64,000 nucleotides of DNA. Source: Nitrospira sp. CG24A. GTDB taxonomy: Bacteria; Nitrospirota; Nitrospiria; Nitrospirales; Nitrospiraceae. The stretch's first letter is position 1. Each line of letters starts with the position of its first letter. The notes under the pieces were generated by a model, which was not told the DNA's origin, did not search any database, and saw nothing but the letters and a program-made list of their open reading frames with translations. The stretch spans positions 179,231-243,230 of the forward strand of contig NEWT02000037.1 in assembly GCA_002869925.2 (NCBI GenBank), in the 5' to 3' direction. Below are positions 15,627-25,516 of the stretch, in pieces. The translations under genes and the position numbers were made by a program.

Positions 15627-16784
15627 ATGAATCGAGAGTTAATTTCTGTCATCGATGAACTTGGTCGGCAAAAGGGCATCGACAAGAGTCGAGTGATCGG
15701 GGCGATCGAAGCCGCTCTTCAAATGGCTGCGAAGAAACGTTTCGGGCAGGCTGAGAATATTCAAGTTGAGATCGACTCCAAGACCGGTGAGATCTCTGTC
15801 GTGTCAAAGAAGACCATTGTCGATGCGGTCGCCAATCCCAAGACCGAAGTCTCGCTTCAGGAAGCTCGCCAGTTCGACAGTGAAGCGGAGGTTGGTGACG
15901 AAATCGGGTCGGTCATTGAGATGAGTGATTTAGGTCGGATCGCTGCTCAAACCGCTAAGCAGGTCATCTTCCAAAAGGTCCGGGAGGCCGAATGGGAGGC
16001 CGTTCAAAAAGAATATTCGACACGACAAGGCGATTTGGTCAACGGCATCATTCTCGGGGTGGAACGCCGGAATTATTTAGTGGACCTGGGCAAGACCGAG
16101 GCGGTGTTGCCGATTCAAGAGCAGATTCCACGGGAAACGTATCGTGGGGGCGATCGGGTGAAGGCCATGTTGTTGGAGGTGCGTCGAACTCCGAAAGATG
16201 TTCAGGTCGTCTTGACGCGGAGTCATCCGCAGTTTGTGGCAAAGCTTTTTGAATTAGAAGTGCCCGAAGTGCTCGAAAAAATTGTCGAGATCAAGTCCAT
16301 CGTGCGGGAGCCTGGTGACCGGACGAAGATTGCCGTGACCTCTCGCGAGAAGGCGGTTGATCCGGTCGGAGCCTGTGTAGGAATCAAGGGTTCGCGGGTT
16401 CAAGCGGTGGTCCGTGAACTCCGTGGAGAGAAAATCGACATCATCACCTGGACTTCAGACCCGCGTGTCTTTATCGCTGAGGCGTTGAACCCCGCGAGCA
16501 TTGAAAAGGTCGGCGTTGATGAGGAAAAGAAGTCGGCTTTGGTTGTTGTAGCGGATTCCCAGCTATCGCTGGCAATCGGGAAGAATGGCCAGAATGTGCG
16601 GTTGGCGGCTCGTCTGACGGGCTGGAAGATCGATATCATCAGCGCGACAGAATACGAAAAGGAAAAGGCAGAGCGAGATAAAGAAATTAAAGCGGCGTTG
16701 GCGGAAGAAACCGAGGCGTTGCATCAGCAAGAAGAAGCCCGGGAACAGGAATTAAAAGCCCGGGCAGAATCGGATGCCGGATAA
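15627..16784 (+). CDS. nusA: Transcription termination/antitermination factor NusA
   Basis: 385 aa from ATG 15627. It binds RNA polymerase and controls pausing, termination and antitermination. The order is an N-terminal RNAP-binding domain (MNRELISVIDELGRQKGIDKSRVI), an S1 domain (VNGIILGVERRNYLVDLGKTEAVLP), then two KH domains (AVDPVGACVGIKGSRVQAV; SLAIGKNGQNVRLAARLTGWKIDI). The end is a short charged Glu-rich helix, with none of the C-terminal acidic repeats found in enterobacteria. Confidence 0.96.
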   Translation: MNRELISVIDELGRQKGIDKSRVIGAIEAALQMAAKKRFGQAENIQVEIDSKTGEISVVSKKTIVDAVANPKTEVSLQEARQFDSEAEVGDEIGSVIEMSDLGRIAAQTAKQVIFQKVREAEWEAVQKEYSTRQGDLVNGIILGVERRNYLVDLGKTEAVLPIQEQIPRETYRGGDRVKAMLLEVRRTPKDVQVVLTRSHPQFVAKLFELEVPEVLEKIVEIKSIVREPGDRTKIAVTSREKAVDPVGACVGIKGSRVQAVVRELRGEKIDIITWTSDPRVFIAEALNPASIEKVGVDEEKKSALVVVADSQLSLAIGKNGQNVRLAARLTGWKIDIISATEYEKEKAERDKEIKAALAEETEALHQQEEAREQELKARAESDAG

Positions 16785-16816
16785 ACCGGAACCAGAGGAG
16801 TGAGTGTTAATTTCTC

Positions 16817-19372
16817 ATGCGTGTGTATGCGTTGGCTAAGCAACTTGGGATGGAGAACCGTGATCTCCTTCCAGAACTGAAACGGATGGGGATCACGGTT
16901 GCGTCGCACAGCAGTGTGTTGGATGACGACGTGGTACAGAAGGTCTTGGAGAAACTCGGCCCGAAGCTCAAGGCGCCAGGCAAGGATGCTGCGACCGATG
17001 CTGGCCGGGGTGAGCGGGCTAAGGTCGGTTCGGGATCAGGCCATGCAGCGGGAGAGAAAGTCGGATCGACTCTGACGGCTTCGGTGGATGAGTCGTTTAA
17101 GTCTGACAAGCGCCGTATTTTGATCAAGCGCAAAAGAGCTGATGATGCTCCAACTGAAGGAGCTCCGTCTCTGCCCGCAATTGAATCGGTAGGCGCGAGC
17201 GGAGCCCTCACCGACTCCCCTGTGGTAAGCCCGCCGCCTGCACATTCTCAAGCCGAGACTCCAGCCGTGACGGATGTTGACCTGTCGGTAACACTCGACC
17301 AGCCGCATGCGATAGGAACGACAGCCTCTTCGGTTCCTGCGGCTCCCGTCAAGCTTCCTGTTGCACCGATTGTCGAAGTGCTTCCTGGAAAAAAGAAAGC
17401 CCTCTCCCTTGAAGAGTTGCAGGCAGAGGGTTTGAAAGAGAAGGGGAAGAAAGCTCGTAAGCCTGGCCGTACGCGTGAAGAAGAAGAGCTTCGGGTTCGG
17501 GAGGATGCGGCTCGCTGGCAGGATCTTCGTGCCATTCCAGTGCAGCAGCGCCGAGATGATCGTAGCAAGCATGTGCATCACAGCACGCCGGGGGAAGTTA
17601 CGAAGCCACGGAGGAAGAGCTTCAAGCTGACGCCCGGCATGACGGTGAAGGAGTTTGCTGAGCTGATTGGACAGCGCCCAGCCGATATTATGCGCAAACT
17701 CATGGATATGGGCCAGATGCTCACGTTCAATCAGACGATGAACGTTGATGCAGCCGTGATCATTGCGGAAGAGAACGGGATTAAAATCGATGTGTCGATG
17801 GAGAAGGCAGGGGAAGAGTTGTTGGATTCGGCTGTGCAGACGGAGGAAGGTGTTCAGCTTGAGCCGCGGCCGGCGGTCGTGACGATCATGGGCCACGTCG
17901 ATCACGGCAAAACCTCGTTGCTCGACGCCATCAGAAAGACGAAAGTGGCGGAAGGCGAGGCCGGCGGCATCACGCAGCATATCGGCGCCTATACGGTTGC
18001 GGTACGCGGGAAACAGGTGACGTTCCTCGACACGCCGGGCCACGAAGCCTTCACGGCGATGCGGGGCCGCGGTGCCAAAATCACCGATATCGTGATTCTG
18101 GTTGTTGCCGCGGACGATGGAGTGATGCCGCAAACGATTGAAGCAATTCATCATGCCAAAGCCGCGTCCGTGCCGATTATCGTGGCCATCAACAAGATCG
18201 ATAAGCCTGGTGCGAATTCCGATCGTGTGAAGAACGCATTGTCTGAGCATGGACTCATATCTGAATCCTGGGGTGGCGACACGATCATGGTGGAGGTTTC
18301 GGCCAAAGAGAAAATCGGCTTGGACAATCTACTGGAAATGATTCTTCTGCAATCAGAGGTATTGGAGCTCAAGGCCGATCCGCATCGGTTGGCGAAGGGT
18401 GCTGTGGTAGAAGCCAAGCTGGAGCGAGGACGTGGCCCGGTGGCAACGGTGCTGGTTCAAAGCGGGACGCTTCGCGTTGGCGACGTGTTTGTCGTTGGAA
18501 TTTTTAGCGGGAAAGTTCGCGCGTTGATCACGCATACGGGATCTAAGGTCCAGGAGGCCGGTCCTTCTATTCCGGTAGAAGTCGCTGGACTCCCAGGCGT
18601 GCCGTCTGCCGGTGATGTATTTCAGGTCGTCAAGGACGAGCGAGTTGCGCGAGAGATTGCCGAAGATCGAGCCCGTAAGCAGCGAACAGCTGATTTGTCC
18701 GGATCGGCCAAGGTCACGCTGGACGATTTGTTTGCCAAGATTAAGGAAGGGTCGGTCAAGGAGTTGGCGCTGGTCATCAAGTCCGATGTGCAGGGGTCGG
18801 CTGAAGCATTGACGGCAGGCGTCGAAAAGCTTGCGACTGCCGCGGTTAAGCTGCGTGTCATTCACAGCGGTGTCGGTGGGATCACAGAATCCGACGTGTT
18901 GCTGGCTGCCGCATCGAATGCCATTGTTGTTGGGTTCAATGTCAGGCCGGAGCCGAAGGCTGCGGCCTTAGCCGAGCAGCAAGGCGTCGATGTCCGCTTG
19001 TACACGATTATTTATGATGCCTTGGCTGAGATTAAGGCCGCAATGGAAGGGTTGCTCGAACCGACGCTGAAGGAGCGGGTCTTGGGGCGGGCCGAAGTGC
19101 GACAAGTTTTTACAGTATCCAAGGCCGGCGTCATCGCGGGGTCGTACGTGGTGGATGGTACGATCACACGTGCAGCGGTCGGGGTGCGGGTGATTCGCGA
19201 CAATGTGGTGGTGTACGAAGGGAAGCTGGGGTCGCTACGCCGTTTCAAGGATGACGTCCGTGAAGTGCAGCAAGGCTATGAATGCGGAATTAGCGTCGAG
19301 AATTTCAACGATATCAAGGCGGGAGACATTGTCGAGGCCTATGCGATCGACAAGATTGCTGCGAAGCTCTGA
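16817..19372 (+). CDS. infB: Translation initiation factor IF-2
   Basis: 851 aa. It positions fMet-tRNA on the 30S subunit and promotes subunit joining with GTP. It has an IF2_N domain ([25 protein letters not shown]), a long low-complexity basic and Ala/Pro region to about residue 270, and a second IF2_N ([12 protein letters not shown]). The GTPase motifs follow: G1 GHVDHGKT at about 358-365, G3 DTPGH and G4 NKID. Domains II to IV complete it. GAGGAG lies upstream of ATG 16817. Confidence 0.97.
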   Translation: MRVYALAKQLGMENRDLLPELKRMGITVASHSSVLDDDVVQKVLEKLGPKLKAPGKDAATDAGRGERAKVGSGSGHAAGEKVGSTLTASVDESFKSDKRRILIKRKRADDAPTEGAPSLPAIESVGASGALTDSPVVSPPPAHSQAETPAVTDVDLSVTLDQPHAIGTTASSVPAAPVKLPVAPIVEVLPGKKKALSLEELQAEGLKEKGKKARKPGRTREEEELRVREDAARWQDLRAIPVQQRRDDRSKHVHHSTPGEVTKPRRKSFKLTPGMTVKEFAELIGQRPADIMRKLMDMGQMLTFNQTMNVDAAVIIAEENGIKIDVSMEKAGEELLDSAVQTEEGVQLEPRPAVVTIMGHVDHGKTSLLDAIRKTKVAEGEAGGITQHIGAYTVAVRGKQVTFLDTPGHEAFTAMRGRGAKITDIVILVVAADDGVMPQTIEAIHHAKAASVPIIVAINKIDKPGANSDRVKNALSEHGLISESWGGDTIMVEVSAKEKIGLDNLLEMILLQSEVLELKADPHRLAKGAVVEAKLERGRGPVATVLVQSGTLRVGDVFVVGIFSGKVRALITHTGSKVQEAGPSIPVEVAGLPGVPSAGDVFQVVKDERVAREIAEDRARKQRTADLSGSAKVTLDDLFAKIKEGSVKELALVIKSDVQGSAEALTAGVEKLATAAVKLRVIHSGVGGITESDVLLAAASNAIVVGFNVRPEPKAAALAEQQGVDVRLYTIIYDALAEIKAAMEGLLEPTLKERVLGRAEVRQVFTVSKAGVIAGSYVVDGTITRAAVGVRVIRDNVVVYEGKLGSLRRFKDDVREVQQGYECGISVENFNDIKAGDIVEAYAIDKIAAKL

Positions 19373-19388
19373 GGCGTGAGTCTGCGCT

Positions 19389-19676
19389 GTGGGTATGATC
19401 GTTGGTCTCTGTACGGTCGAGCTCTTCATCCCGGGAAGTCAGTCGCTAAAAGATAAGCGGCAGGTGCTGTTGAGCCTCAAAGATCGATTGCGAGAGCAGT
19501 TCAATCTCTCCGTTGCCGAGGTCGATGGGCAGGATCTGTGGCAGAAGACCGTGTTGGGGCTTGCGTGCGTGGCCAACGAAGGGCGATATGTCAATCAAGT
19601 GTGCGACCAGGCACTGAACCTGATTCGGAATGTCCCCGCTGTAGAAATCATCCAGTCTCGGGTAGAATTGTTGTGA
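19389..19676 (+). CDS. ylxP: YlxP-family (DUF503) protein
   Basis: 95 aa from GTG 19389 (ATG 19395 is equally possible). The DUF503 pattern is clear: MIVGLCTVELFIPGSQSLKDKRQVLLSLKDRLREQFNLSVAEVDGQDLWQKTVLGLACV. The family sits between infB and rbfA in many bacteria and is thought to help ribosome assembly, though its biochemistry is not settled. The order here is the usual one, except that an inverted-repeat element separates it from rbfA. Confidence 0.9.
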   Translation: MGMIVGLCTVELFIPGSQSLKDKRQVLLSLKDRLREQFNLSVAEVDGQDLWQKTVLGLACVANEGRYVNQVCDQALNLIRNVPAVEIIQSRVELL

Positions 19677-19688
19677 CGACGGCATATT

Positions 19689-19900
19689 CAGCAGGTTGCT
19701 CACAATGGCTGTCGAGCAAGGCGGTAGCGAGCGAAGAAGCGAGGAGGTACGGACCGCACTTGGTGTGGCCGTTCGCCCTTGTAATGAATCTTGGCGAACG
19801 GATAAGCCCCTTCGGTATTTCGAATATCCGAGGGGTGCCCCTCCGCGTTGAGCTTCTGAGCGAAGTGAGAACGAAGCTGGCTGACTTTTTCAGCATCCTG
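19689..19900 (-). repeat. Dispersed inverted-repeat element, copy C, inside the infB-rbfA operon
   Basis: This is the same element as at 6628-6835 but inverted. Its right end CTTTTTCAGCATCCTG and left end CAGCAGGTTGCTCACAATGG form imperfect terminal inverted repeats. The central 100 bp or so (GAGGTACGGACCGCACTTGG through CGAATATCCGAGGGGTGCCC) is essentially the reverse complement of the copy A core. It ends 16 bp before the rbfA start and therefore lies inside the operon. Confidence 0.75.
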
Positions 19901-19916
19901 CTAGGTGGAGCACGCA

Positions 19917-20312
19917 GTGGCCAAAACAGGATATCATCGGGCCGATCGTGTGGCCGATCAAATCCGCATGGAAGTGGCGGATATTCTCATGCGGAAGATC
20001 AAAGATCCACGCGTGCAGTCCGTGACCGTGACCGACGTGAAATTGACCAGCGATCTGCGGATTGCGCGAGTGTTCGTGACCACCATGGGTACGGAAGAAG
20101 AAGAGCGAAACGTCTTCGCCGGGTTGACTCAAGCCAATGGTTTTGTGCGTGGTGAACTGGGCCGTCGGCTCTCGCTTCGATATCTGCCGGAGATTGTCTT
20201 TGCCAAGGATGTCAGTGGGCCGAGAGGCGATCGGGTCTTGAAGCTGTTGGACGAACTCCACGTGAAGACGGAGGCCGAGAGAAATTTTCCTGAAGAGAAG
20301 ACGTGTTCGTAG
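19917..20312 (+). CDS. rbfA: Ribosome-binding factor A
   Basis: 131 aa from GTG 19917, which has AGGTGGAG seven bases upstream; a GTG at 19905 is less likely. It is a KH-fold 30S maturation factor. Motifs are HRADRVADQIRMEVADILMRKIKDPRV, VTVTDVKLTSDLRIARVFVT, and LRYLPEIVFAKD. It carries the expected cold-adaptation and 16S-processing role. An inverted-repeat element lies directly upstream, so its leader RNA can fold strongly. Confidence 0.95.
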   Translation: MAKTGYHRADRVADQIRMEVADILMRKIKDPRVQSVTVTDVKLTSDLRIARVFVTTMGTEEEERNVFAGLTQANGFVRGELGRRLSLRYLPEIVFAKDVSGPRGDRVLKLLDELHVKTEAERNFPEEKTCS

Positions 20313-20325
20313 TGTTGGGGATGAG

Positions 20326-21282
20326 ATGATGGGTCTTGCACAGGGCTGCGCTGTTATCGATGGTGTACTGATCATCAAGAAGGAGGCCGGCTGGACGTCT
20401 CACGATGTAGTGGCGAAGGTGCGGCATCTTTTCGGTGAAGTGAAAGTCGGTCACGCTGGGACTCTCGACCCTGCGGCAACGGGCGTCTTGCCTGTGCTGA
20501 TTGGGCGGGGAACTCGCATTGCTGAATATCTTGTCGAGTGGGATAAAGAATATCGTGCGGTCCTGCGTCTCGGTGAAACGACCGATACGCAGGACGCAAC
20601 GGGAACAGTTCTGACGCGATGCACGACGGACTCTGTGACGCCGGAAGCGATCCATGAGGTGGTCGGTAGATTTCACGGACCGATTGAGCAAGTTCCTCCG
20701 ATGTACTCGGCGGTAAAAGTCGGAGGGGTGCCTTTGTATAAGTCAGCTCGGGCGGGCAAAACGATTGCGCGAAACGCTCGAACGATCATCATCCATAACC
20801 TTGAGGTGGAAGCAATTCAGGCACGGGATGTGACATTGCGCATCGTCTGTTCGAAGGGGACCTATGTGCGGACGCTCTGTGCCGACATCGGCGAAGCGTT
20901 GGGCGTCGGCGGCCACATGTTCGCATTAGAGCGACGGCGCGTGGGTCCTCTGACGATTGGTGACGCGTTGACGGTCAATGAGATCGGCATCCGTCATGCT
21001 CTTGGCCGGATAGGGGATGATCTGTTGTCGCTGGATCGCACATTGGGCCATCTGGGAATTGCCGTCATCGATGAACAGACGGTCGATCGTGTGCGACACG
21101 GTGCCTCTGTACCTATAGCCAATATCCTTCGTTGGGAGGGGGTGGCAGATGCCGCGCGCGGGGCACAGGTGCCGATCCGTGTTCACGATACATCTGGCCG
21201 CCTCGTGGCGATTGGAACGTACCAGGATGCATCAAGGGGCGTGCTTAAGACTGAGAAAGTGTTGATCGATCAGGACATATGA
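20326..21282 (+). CDS. truB: tRNA pseudouridine(55) synthase
   Basis: 318 aa. It converts U55 of the tRNA T-loop to pseudouridine. The catalytic Asp48 lies in HAGTLDPAATGVLPV. DGVLIIKKEAGWTSHDVV, KEYRAVLRLGETTDTQDATG and CSKGTYVRTLCADIGEALG are typical motifs. A C-terminal PUA-like part (GASVPIANILRW) follows. Starts at 20326 and 20329 cannot be separated. It lies 13 bp after rbfA in the same operon. Confidence 0.96.
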   Translation: MMGLAQGCAVIDGVLIIKKEAGWTSHDVVAKVRHLFGEVKVGHAGTLDPAATGVLPVLIGRGTRIAEYLVEWDKEYRAVLRLGETTDTQDATGTVLTRCTTDSVTPEAIHEVVGRFHGPIEQVPPMYSAVKVGGVPLYKSARAGKTIARNARTIIIHNLEVEAIQARDVTLRIVCSKGTYVRTLCADIGEALGVGGHMFALERRRVGPLTIGDALTVNEIGIRHALGRIGDDLLSLDRTLGHLGIAVIDEQTVDRVRHGASVPIANILRWEGVADAARGAQVPIRVHDTSGRLVAIGTYQDASRGVLKTEKVLIDQDI

Positions 21283-21326
21283 GACGTTGTTGCGGATGAA
21301 GGAAAGGAGCGGGAAGGAAGATACCC

Positions 21327-21596
21327 ATGGCATTACTTAAAGAAGCAAAGACTGAGTTGATCAAGCAATACCGGCAGCATGAAACGGATTCCGGCTCACC
21401 GGAAGTTCAGATCGCGGTGTTGACCAACCGAATCACGTATTTGACGGAACATTTCAAGCTCCACAAAAAAGATCATCACTCGCGGCGCGGACTGCTTCTC
21501 TTGGTCGGACGTCGCCGGCGGTTGCTCGACTATCTTCGTGGCATTAGCGACGCACGCTATCGTGCGGTGATCGAACGATTGGGCATCAGAAAGTAG
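21327..21596 (+). CDS. rpsO: 30S ribosomal protein S15
   Basis: 89 aa, the standard length. The core H-x-x-DTGSPEVQ-type motif appears as [27 protein letters not shown], followed by [25 protein letters not shown]. It binds the central domain of 16S rRNA. GGAAGGAAGA lies ahead of the ATG. The gene order truB-rpsO-pnp is the common bacterial one. Confidence 0.97.
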   Translation: MALLKEAKTELIKQYRQHETDSGSPEVQIAVLTNRITYLTEHFKLHKKDHHSRRGLLLLVGRRRRLLDYLRGISDARYRAVIERLGIRK

Positions 21597-21687
21597 TATT
21601 CTGTCTCGCTGGCTGGCCAGGGGGCACACTAGCGGATCGTAGTCAGTCGCACAGGTGAACACTGAGATGCGCTCGTGCGCACAAGTC

Positions 21688-21738
21688 AAAAGTAAAAACT
21701 CAAAAGCAGAAACCACTTCGCTTTTGCCGACTTACTTT
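21688..21738 (+). promoter_or_regulatory. Hairpin in the pnp leader
   Basis: Two nested stems: AAAGTAA (21688-21694) with TTACTTT (21732-21738) outside, and CAAAAGC (21701-21707) with GCTTTTG (21720-21726) inside. It lies in the 215 bp rpsO-pnp gap. In enterobacteria a hairpin at this place is cut by RNase III to autoregulate PNPase; the same role here is only inference. Confidence 0.4.
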
Positions 21739-21811
21739 TTGAGAAAGACTTGCACTCCGACCCGAGCACATCTCTGTGGGCATCTGTGGGGCGTAACCAG
21801 AGGAGACCCAG

Positions 21812-23929
21812 ATGGTACACACAGTTGAAATAGAGGTCGCCGGGCGTATCCTGCGACTTGAGACCGGTCGTGTGGCACGACAAGCAGACGGTTCGATTTG
21901 GGCCTCATATGGCGATACCGTCGTGTTGGCGACGGCCGTTGCGTCGCAAGTTGCCAAGCCAGGCATCGATTTTCTTCCCTTGACGGTCGATTATCAGGAA
22001 AAATCCTTCGCAGCTGGGAAAATTCCTGGCGGGTATTTCAAGCGGGAAGCTCGCCCATCGGAAAAGGCTGTGCTGACCAGTCGACAGATCGATCGAGGGC
22101 TCCGTCCGCTCTTTCCTGAGGGCTATTACTTCGAGACCCAAGTCATCGCCTCAGTTCTCTCGACCGATCAGACGGGCTCGTCCGACATACTGGCCATTAT
22201 TGCCTCCTCTGCTGCCCTCACTGTTTCAAATATTCCGTTTGACAATCCTATCGCAGGTGTGAGGATCGGTCGGCTGGACGGAAAGTTTGTCGTCAACCCA
22301 GATCTTGAAGCGGTGGCGAAGAGCGAGCTGCACCTCGTTGTGGCGGGAACGGCTGATGCGGTTATGATGGTCGAAGCAGGGGCGAACGAACTATCCGAAG
22401 CCGTCATGCTCGAGGCGATTGAGCTTGCCCATGCCGAGATCAAAAAGATTGTAGCCAAGATTCGAGAACTGCAAGTTCTTGCCGGCAAATCCAAGCGGAA
22501 GGTCGTGAAGGAGCAGATCGACTCCGCGCTCGCTGCTCAAGTAAAGGCCCTGGTGGCGCAAGGGATCCGCGAGGCCATCATGATTCCAAATAAAGCGGCA
22601 AGACAGGAGCGGTTGGACGAGGTCAAGGACGGCGCAGTTCAGCAACTCAAGAGTGTGGACGATCCAAATCGGGAGCGGCACGTCAAGCTGGTGTTCCACG
22701 AGCTGGAATATACAGAAGTACGTCATATGATTCTGGAAAAAGGATCACGGGCAGATGGACGTGGTCCGGCTGATATTCGTCCGATCACGTGTGAAGTCAG
22801 TGCGCTGCCACGGACACACGGCTCCGCGATCTTCACCAGGGGCGAGACTCAAAGTTTAGCGGTGGTCACGCTGGGGACCACGGATGACGAACAGCGGATC
22901 GATGCGTTGGAAGGGGAGTACATGCGGACGTTCATGCTCCACTACAATTTTCCGCCGTTCAGCGTCGGCGAGGCGCGGCCACTTCGTTCACCGGGGCGTC
23001 GGGAAGTTGGTCATGGTGCATTGGCGGAGCGGGCATTGGCTCCGGTGATTCCGAGCAAGGACGCGTTCCCCTACACGCTCCGTATCGTGTCCGACATCCT
23101 CGAGTCCAACGGATCCTCGTCGATGGCGACTGTTTGTGGCGGGAGTCTTGCGTTGATGGATGCTGGCGTACCGGTCAGCAAGGCGGTAGCTGGGATTGCG
23201 ATGGGATTGATCAAGGAAGGCGATCGAGTCATGATCCTTTCCGATATTCTCGGACTGGAAGATCATCTGGGTGATATGGACTTCAAGGTTTGCGGCACCA
23301 AGCAGGGTGTAACCGCATTACAGATGGATATCAAGATCGGTGGCATTACATCGGCGTTGATGCAGCAGGCTTTGGAACAAGCCAAAGCCGGCCGTTTACA
23401 CATTCTGAGTTGCATGGAAAAGGCGCTCCCTGTGCCGAGGACCACGTTGTCAGCTTACGCGCCACGAATTTTCACGATGAAGGTGAAGCAGGACAAGATC
23501 CGTGAGATCATTGGTCCAGGCGGCAAAACGATTCGCGGCATCATTGCGGATTGCGGGGTCAAGATTAACGTTGACGACAGCGGAACCGTGACGATCGCGT
23601 CGGTTGATGGAGCGTCAGCCGAAAAGGCCAAAGACATGATCAGCCGGATTACCGAAGAAGTCGAGATCGGGAAGATCTATATGGGCACGGTTCGGAAGAT
23701 TATGGATTTTGGAGCGTTTGTCGAGGTTTTGCCGGGAACCGACGGACTGGTGCATATTTCGCAATTGGCGCATCATCGAGTTCAAGCGGTATCCGATGAA
23801 GTAAAGGAAGGCGATCAAATTCTGGTGAAGGTTCTGGAAGTGGATCGGCAGGGAAAGATCCGTCTTAGCCGGAAGGAAGCCATGCCGGCTCCCAGCGCAG
23901 CCGGTGCGCCTGATCCGTCCGCCAGGTAG
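21812..23929 (+). CDS. pnp: Polyribonucleotide nucleotidyltransferase
   Basis: 705 aa, normal length. It performs 3'-5' phosphorolytic RNA decay and forms a trimer. Two RNase PH domains (first from residue 1, with DFLPLTVDYQEKSFAAGKIPGG; second from about 310, with RGETQSLAVVTLGT and FSVGEARPLRSPGRREVGHG) flank an alpha-helical linker. The KH motif is IREIIGPGGKTIRGI and the S1 domain starts at YMGTVRKIMDFGAFVEVLPGTDGLVHISQL. Confidence 0.97.
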   Translation: MVHTVEIEVAGRILRLETGRVARQADGSIWASYGDTVVLATAVASQVAKPGIDFLPLTVDYQEKSFAAGKIPGGYFKREARPSEKAVLTSRQIDRGLRPLFPEGYYFETQVIASVLSTDQTGSSDILAIIASSAALTVSNIPFDNPIAGVRIGRLDGKFVVNPDLEAVAKSELHLVVAGTADAVMMVEAGANELSEAVMLEAIELAHAEIKKIVAKIRELQVLAGKSKRKVVKEQIDSALAAQVKALVAQGIREAIMIPNKAARQERLDEVKDGAVQQLKSVDDPNRERHVKLVFHELEYTEVRHMILEKGSRADGRGPADIRPITCEVSALPRTHGSAIFTRGETQSLAVVTLGTTDDEQRIDALEGEYMRTFMLHYNFPPFSVGEARPLRSPGRREVGHGALAERALAPVIPSKDAFPYTLRIVSDILESNGSSSMATVCGGSLALMDAGVPVSKAVAGIAMGLIKEGDRVMILSDILGLEDHLGDMDFKVCGTKQGVTALQMDIKIGGITSALMQQALEQAKAGRLHILSCMEKALPVPRTTLSAYAPRIFTMKVKQDKIREIIGPGGKTIRGIIADCGVKINVDDSGTVTIASVDGASAEKAKDMISRITEEVEIGKIYMGTVRKIMDFGAFVEVLPGTDGLVHISQLAHHRVQAVSDEVKEGDQILVKVLEVDRQGKIRLSRKEAMPAPSAAGAPDPSAR

Positions 23930-23934
23930 CTGTC

Positions 23935-25188
23935 TTGTATCGCAAGCTCGTTCTGGACAACGGGGTGCGGGTGGTGACCGAACGGATGCCGACGCTCAAG
24001 TCGGTCACCGTGGGCGTGTGGGTTAACGCCGGGTCTCGGGACGAGCAGACTTCCCAAGCAGGGTATTCCCATTTCATCGAGCACATGCTCTTTAAAGGAA
24101 CGCGCAAGCGTTCTTCCACAGAAATTTCACGTGAAATCGACGCGCTTGGTGGAGAGATGAACGCCTTCACCTCGCGTGAAACGACTACCTATTACGTGAA
24201 GGTGCTGGATCAACATTTGGCGCACGCGCTCGAGCTCCTCTCCGACCTGTTCCACCATTCTAGTTTTGCACCCAAAGAAATTGAAAAAGAAAAACAGGTC
24301 GTTCTGGAAGAGATCCGTATGGTCCAAGATGACCCGGAAGATCTTGTACAAGAGCTCCACATGGGACAAGTGTTGGAGCGCCATCCGCTTGGACGCTCCA
24401 TTCTTGGTCGAGAGAAGACGATCGAAGGCCTGCGACGTCAGGATCTGTTGGACTATATCGAAGCACGTTACGATCCAAGGCAGACGGTTGTTTCAATTGC
24501 CGGAAACTTCGAACAGGCCAAACTTGATCGACTCGTTGCCCGGCATTTCGGCAAGGGCAGGGTCGTAAAGACAGCTTCGCTCAATGGGCGTTGCCCACCT
24601 GAGGTGCGTAGCGGTGTCTTGCTGAAGAAAAAACAGTTAGAGCAGGTGCATCTCTGTCTCAGTCTCAAAGGCGTCGCTGCCGGACATCAGGATCGCTATG
24701 CGTTGTACGCGCTGAATAGCGTCTTGGGTGGTAGTGTCAGTTCACGATTATTCCAGGAAGTTCGAGAGAAGCGGGGTCTCGCCTATTCGATCTACTCGTT
24801 CTTGTCCGGCTATTCGGATGGCGGCATGATCTCGGTCTATGCGGCGACAAGGCCGAAAGAAGTCGATCGCGTCGTGGATCTTGTCTGCCGAGAGATTCGA
24901 CAGATTGGGATCAAAGGTGTCGAACGGAACGAGCTTGAGCGCGTGAAGGCTCAGATGAAGGGTAGTTTGATGCTGAGCTTGGAAAGTTCACACAGCCGAA
25001 TGAATAAGCTGGCGAAGGACGAGCTCACATACGGAAGGCATACCTCGCTCAATAGTATGTTGGCGCATATCGATCACGTGAATGTGGAGCAGGTCTTCAA
25101 TGTGGGCCGACAGTATTTCAGACTGGACTCCCTAGCGATCACCGGGCTTGGGCCGCTCGCCTCACGCAGTCTCCACGCATACCAATGA
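23935..25188 (+). CDS. M16-family zinc peptidase (processing-peptidase-like)
   Basis: 417 aa from TTG 23935, 5 bp after pnp. The inverted zinc motif HFIEH (His46, Glu49, His50) and the downstream Glu in EIEKEKQVVLEEI are intact, so it should be active. The C-terminal M16_C half (KKKQLEQVHLCLSLKGV; SSRLFQEVREKRGLAYSIYSF) has the R/Y motif of the partner domain. Homologues commonly follow pnp. There is no signal peptide, so it is likely cytoplasmic. Confidence 0.92.
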   Translation: MYRKLVLDNGVRVVTERMPTLKSVTVGVWVNAGSRDEQTSQAGYSHFIEHMLFKGTRKRSSTEISREIDALGGEMNAFTSRETTTYYVKVLDQHLAHALELLSDLFHHSSFAPKEIEKEKQVVLEEIRMVQDDPEDLVQELHMGQVLERHPLGRSILGREKTIEGLRRQDLLDYIEARYDPRQTVVSIAGNFEQAKLDRLVARHFGKGRVVKTASLNGRCPPEVRSGVLLKKKQLEQVHLCLSLKGVAAGHQDRYALYALNSVLGGSVSSRLFQEVREKRGLAYSIYSFLSGYSDGGMISVYAATRPKEVDRVVDLVCREIRQIGIKGVERNELERVKAQMKGSLMLSLESSHSRMNKLAKDELTYGRHTSLNSMLAHIDHVNVEQVFNVGRQYFRLDSLAITGLGPLASRSLHAYQ

Positions 25189-25318
25189 GAATTTTTTAAT
25201 ATGAGCTCATCGAATAGTAAGTGTACGCAAAGACCACCATCACGAACATTCGCAATATGTTGATTGCTCAACGTATTTTTGTTGAAAGCTGCAGCTATCA
25301 ACAAGCCAAACAATTTCT

Positions 25319-25347
25319 TGACACAGTTTCATGATTTCAGTACCATG
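25319..25347 (+). promoter_or_regulatory. Sigma70-type promoter candidate P1 for the exported-protein gene
   Basis: Perfect -35 TTGACA (25319-25324), 17 bp spacer, -10 TACCAT (25342-25347, four of six matches to TATAAT). It lies about 170 bp before the start codon at 25517. Confidence 0.45.
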
Positions 25348-25428
25348 GCGAAAATTTCTGACAGCGAATATTATCGAGTGATCTGAATCGAAATATAATA
25401 AGAGAAGAAGTTGGAATATCTACGTTTC

Positions 25429-25455
25429 TTGACTCAACGTTGAAGTTTTTATAGT
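25429..25455 (+). promoter_or_regulatory. Sigma70-type promoter candidate P2
   Basis: TTGACT (25429-25434) and TATAGT (25450-25455) are separated by 15 bp, slightly short of the ideal spacing. It lies closer to the gene at 25517 than P1, so the two may serve different conditions. Confidence 0.35.
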
Positions 25456-25516
25456 TCTTGAATTAGATATTCATTCGGTTGTTCTTGTTGATATTTTTAT
25501 GAAGGAGGGACTAGGT

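Larger units (their letters stand above)
25189..25498 (+). other. AT-rich intergenic region with promoters
   Basis: About 310 bp markedly richer in A and T than the surrounding genes, with no credible ORF. It contains two sigma70-like promoters (listed separately), a hairpin (GTTGATTGCTCAAC) near 25259-25272, and runs of A/T that would be bent DNA. It ends in the strong ribosome binding site GAAGGAGGG of the exported protein at 25517. It looks like a regulated promoter for the two exported genes downstream. Confidence 0.5.

Noticed and set aside
17036-18250. 404-codon antisense frame inside infB
   Set aside because: infB is unambiguous on the plus strand. The antisense peptide is His/Arg-rich without motifs.
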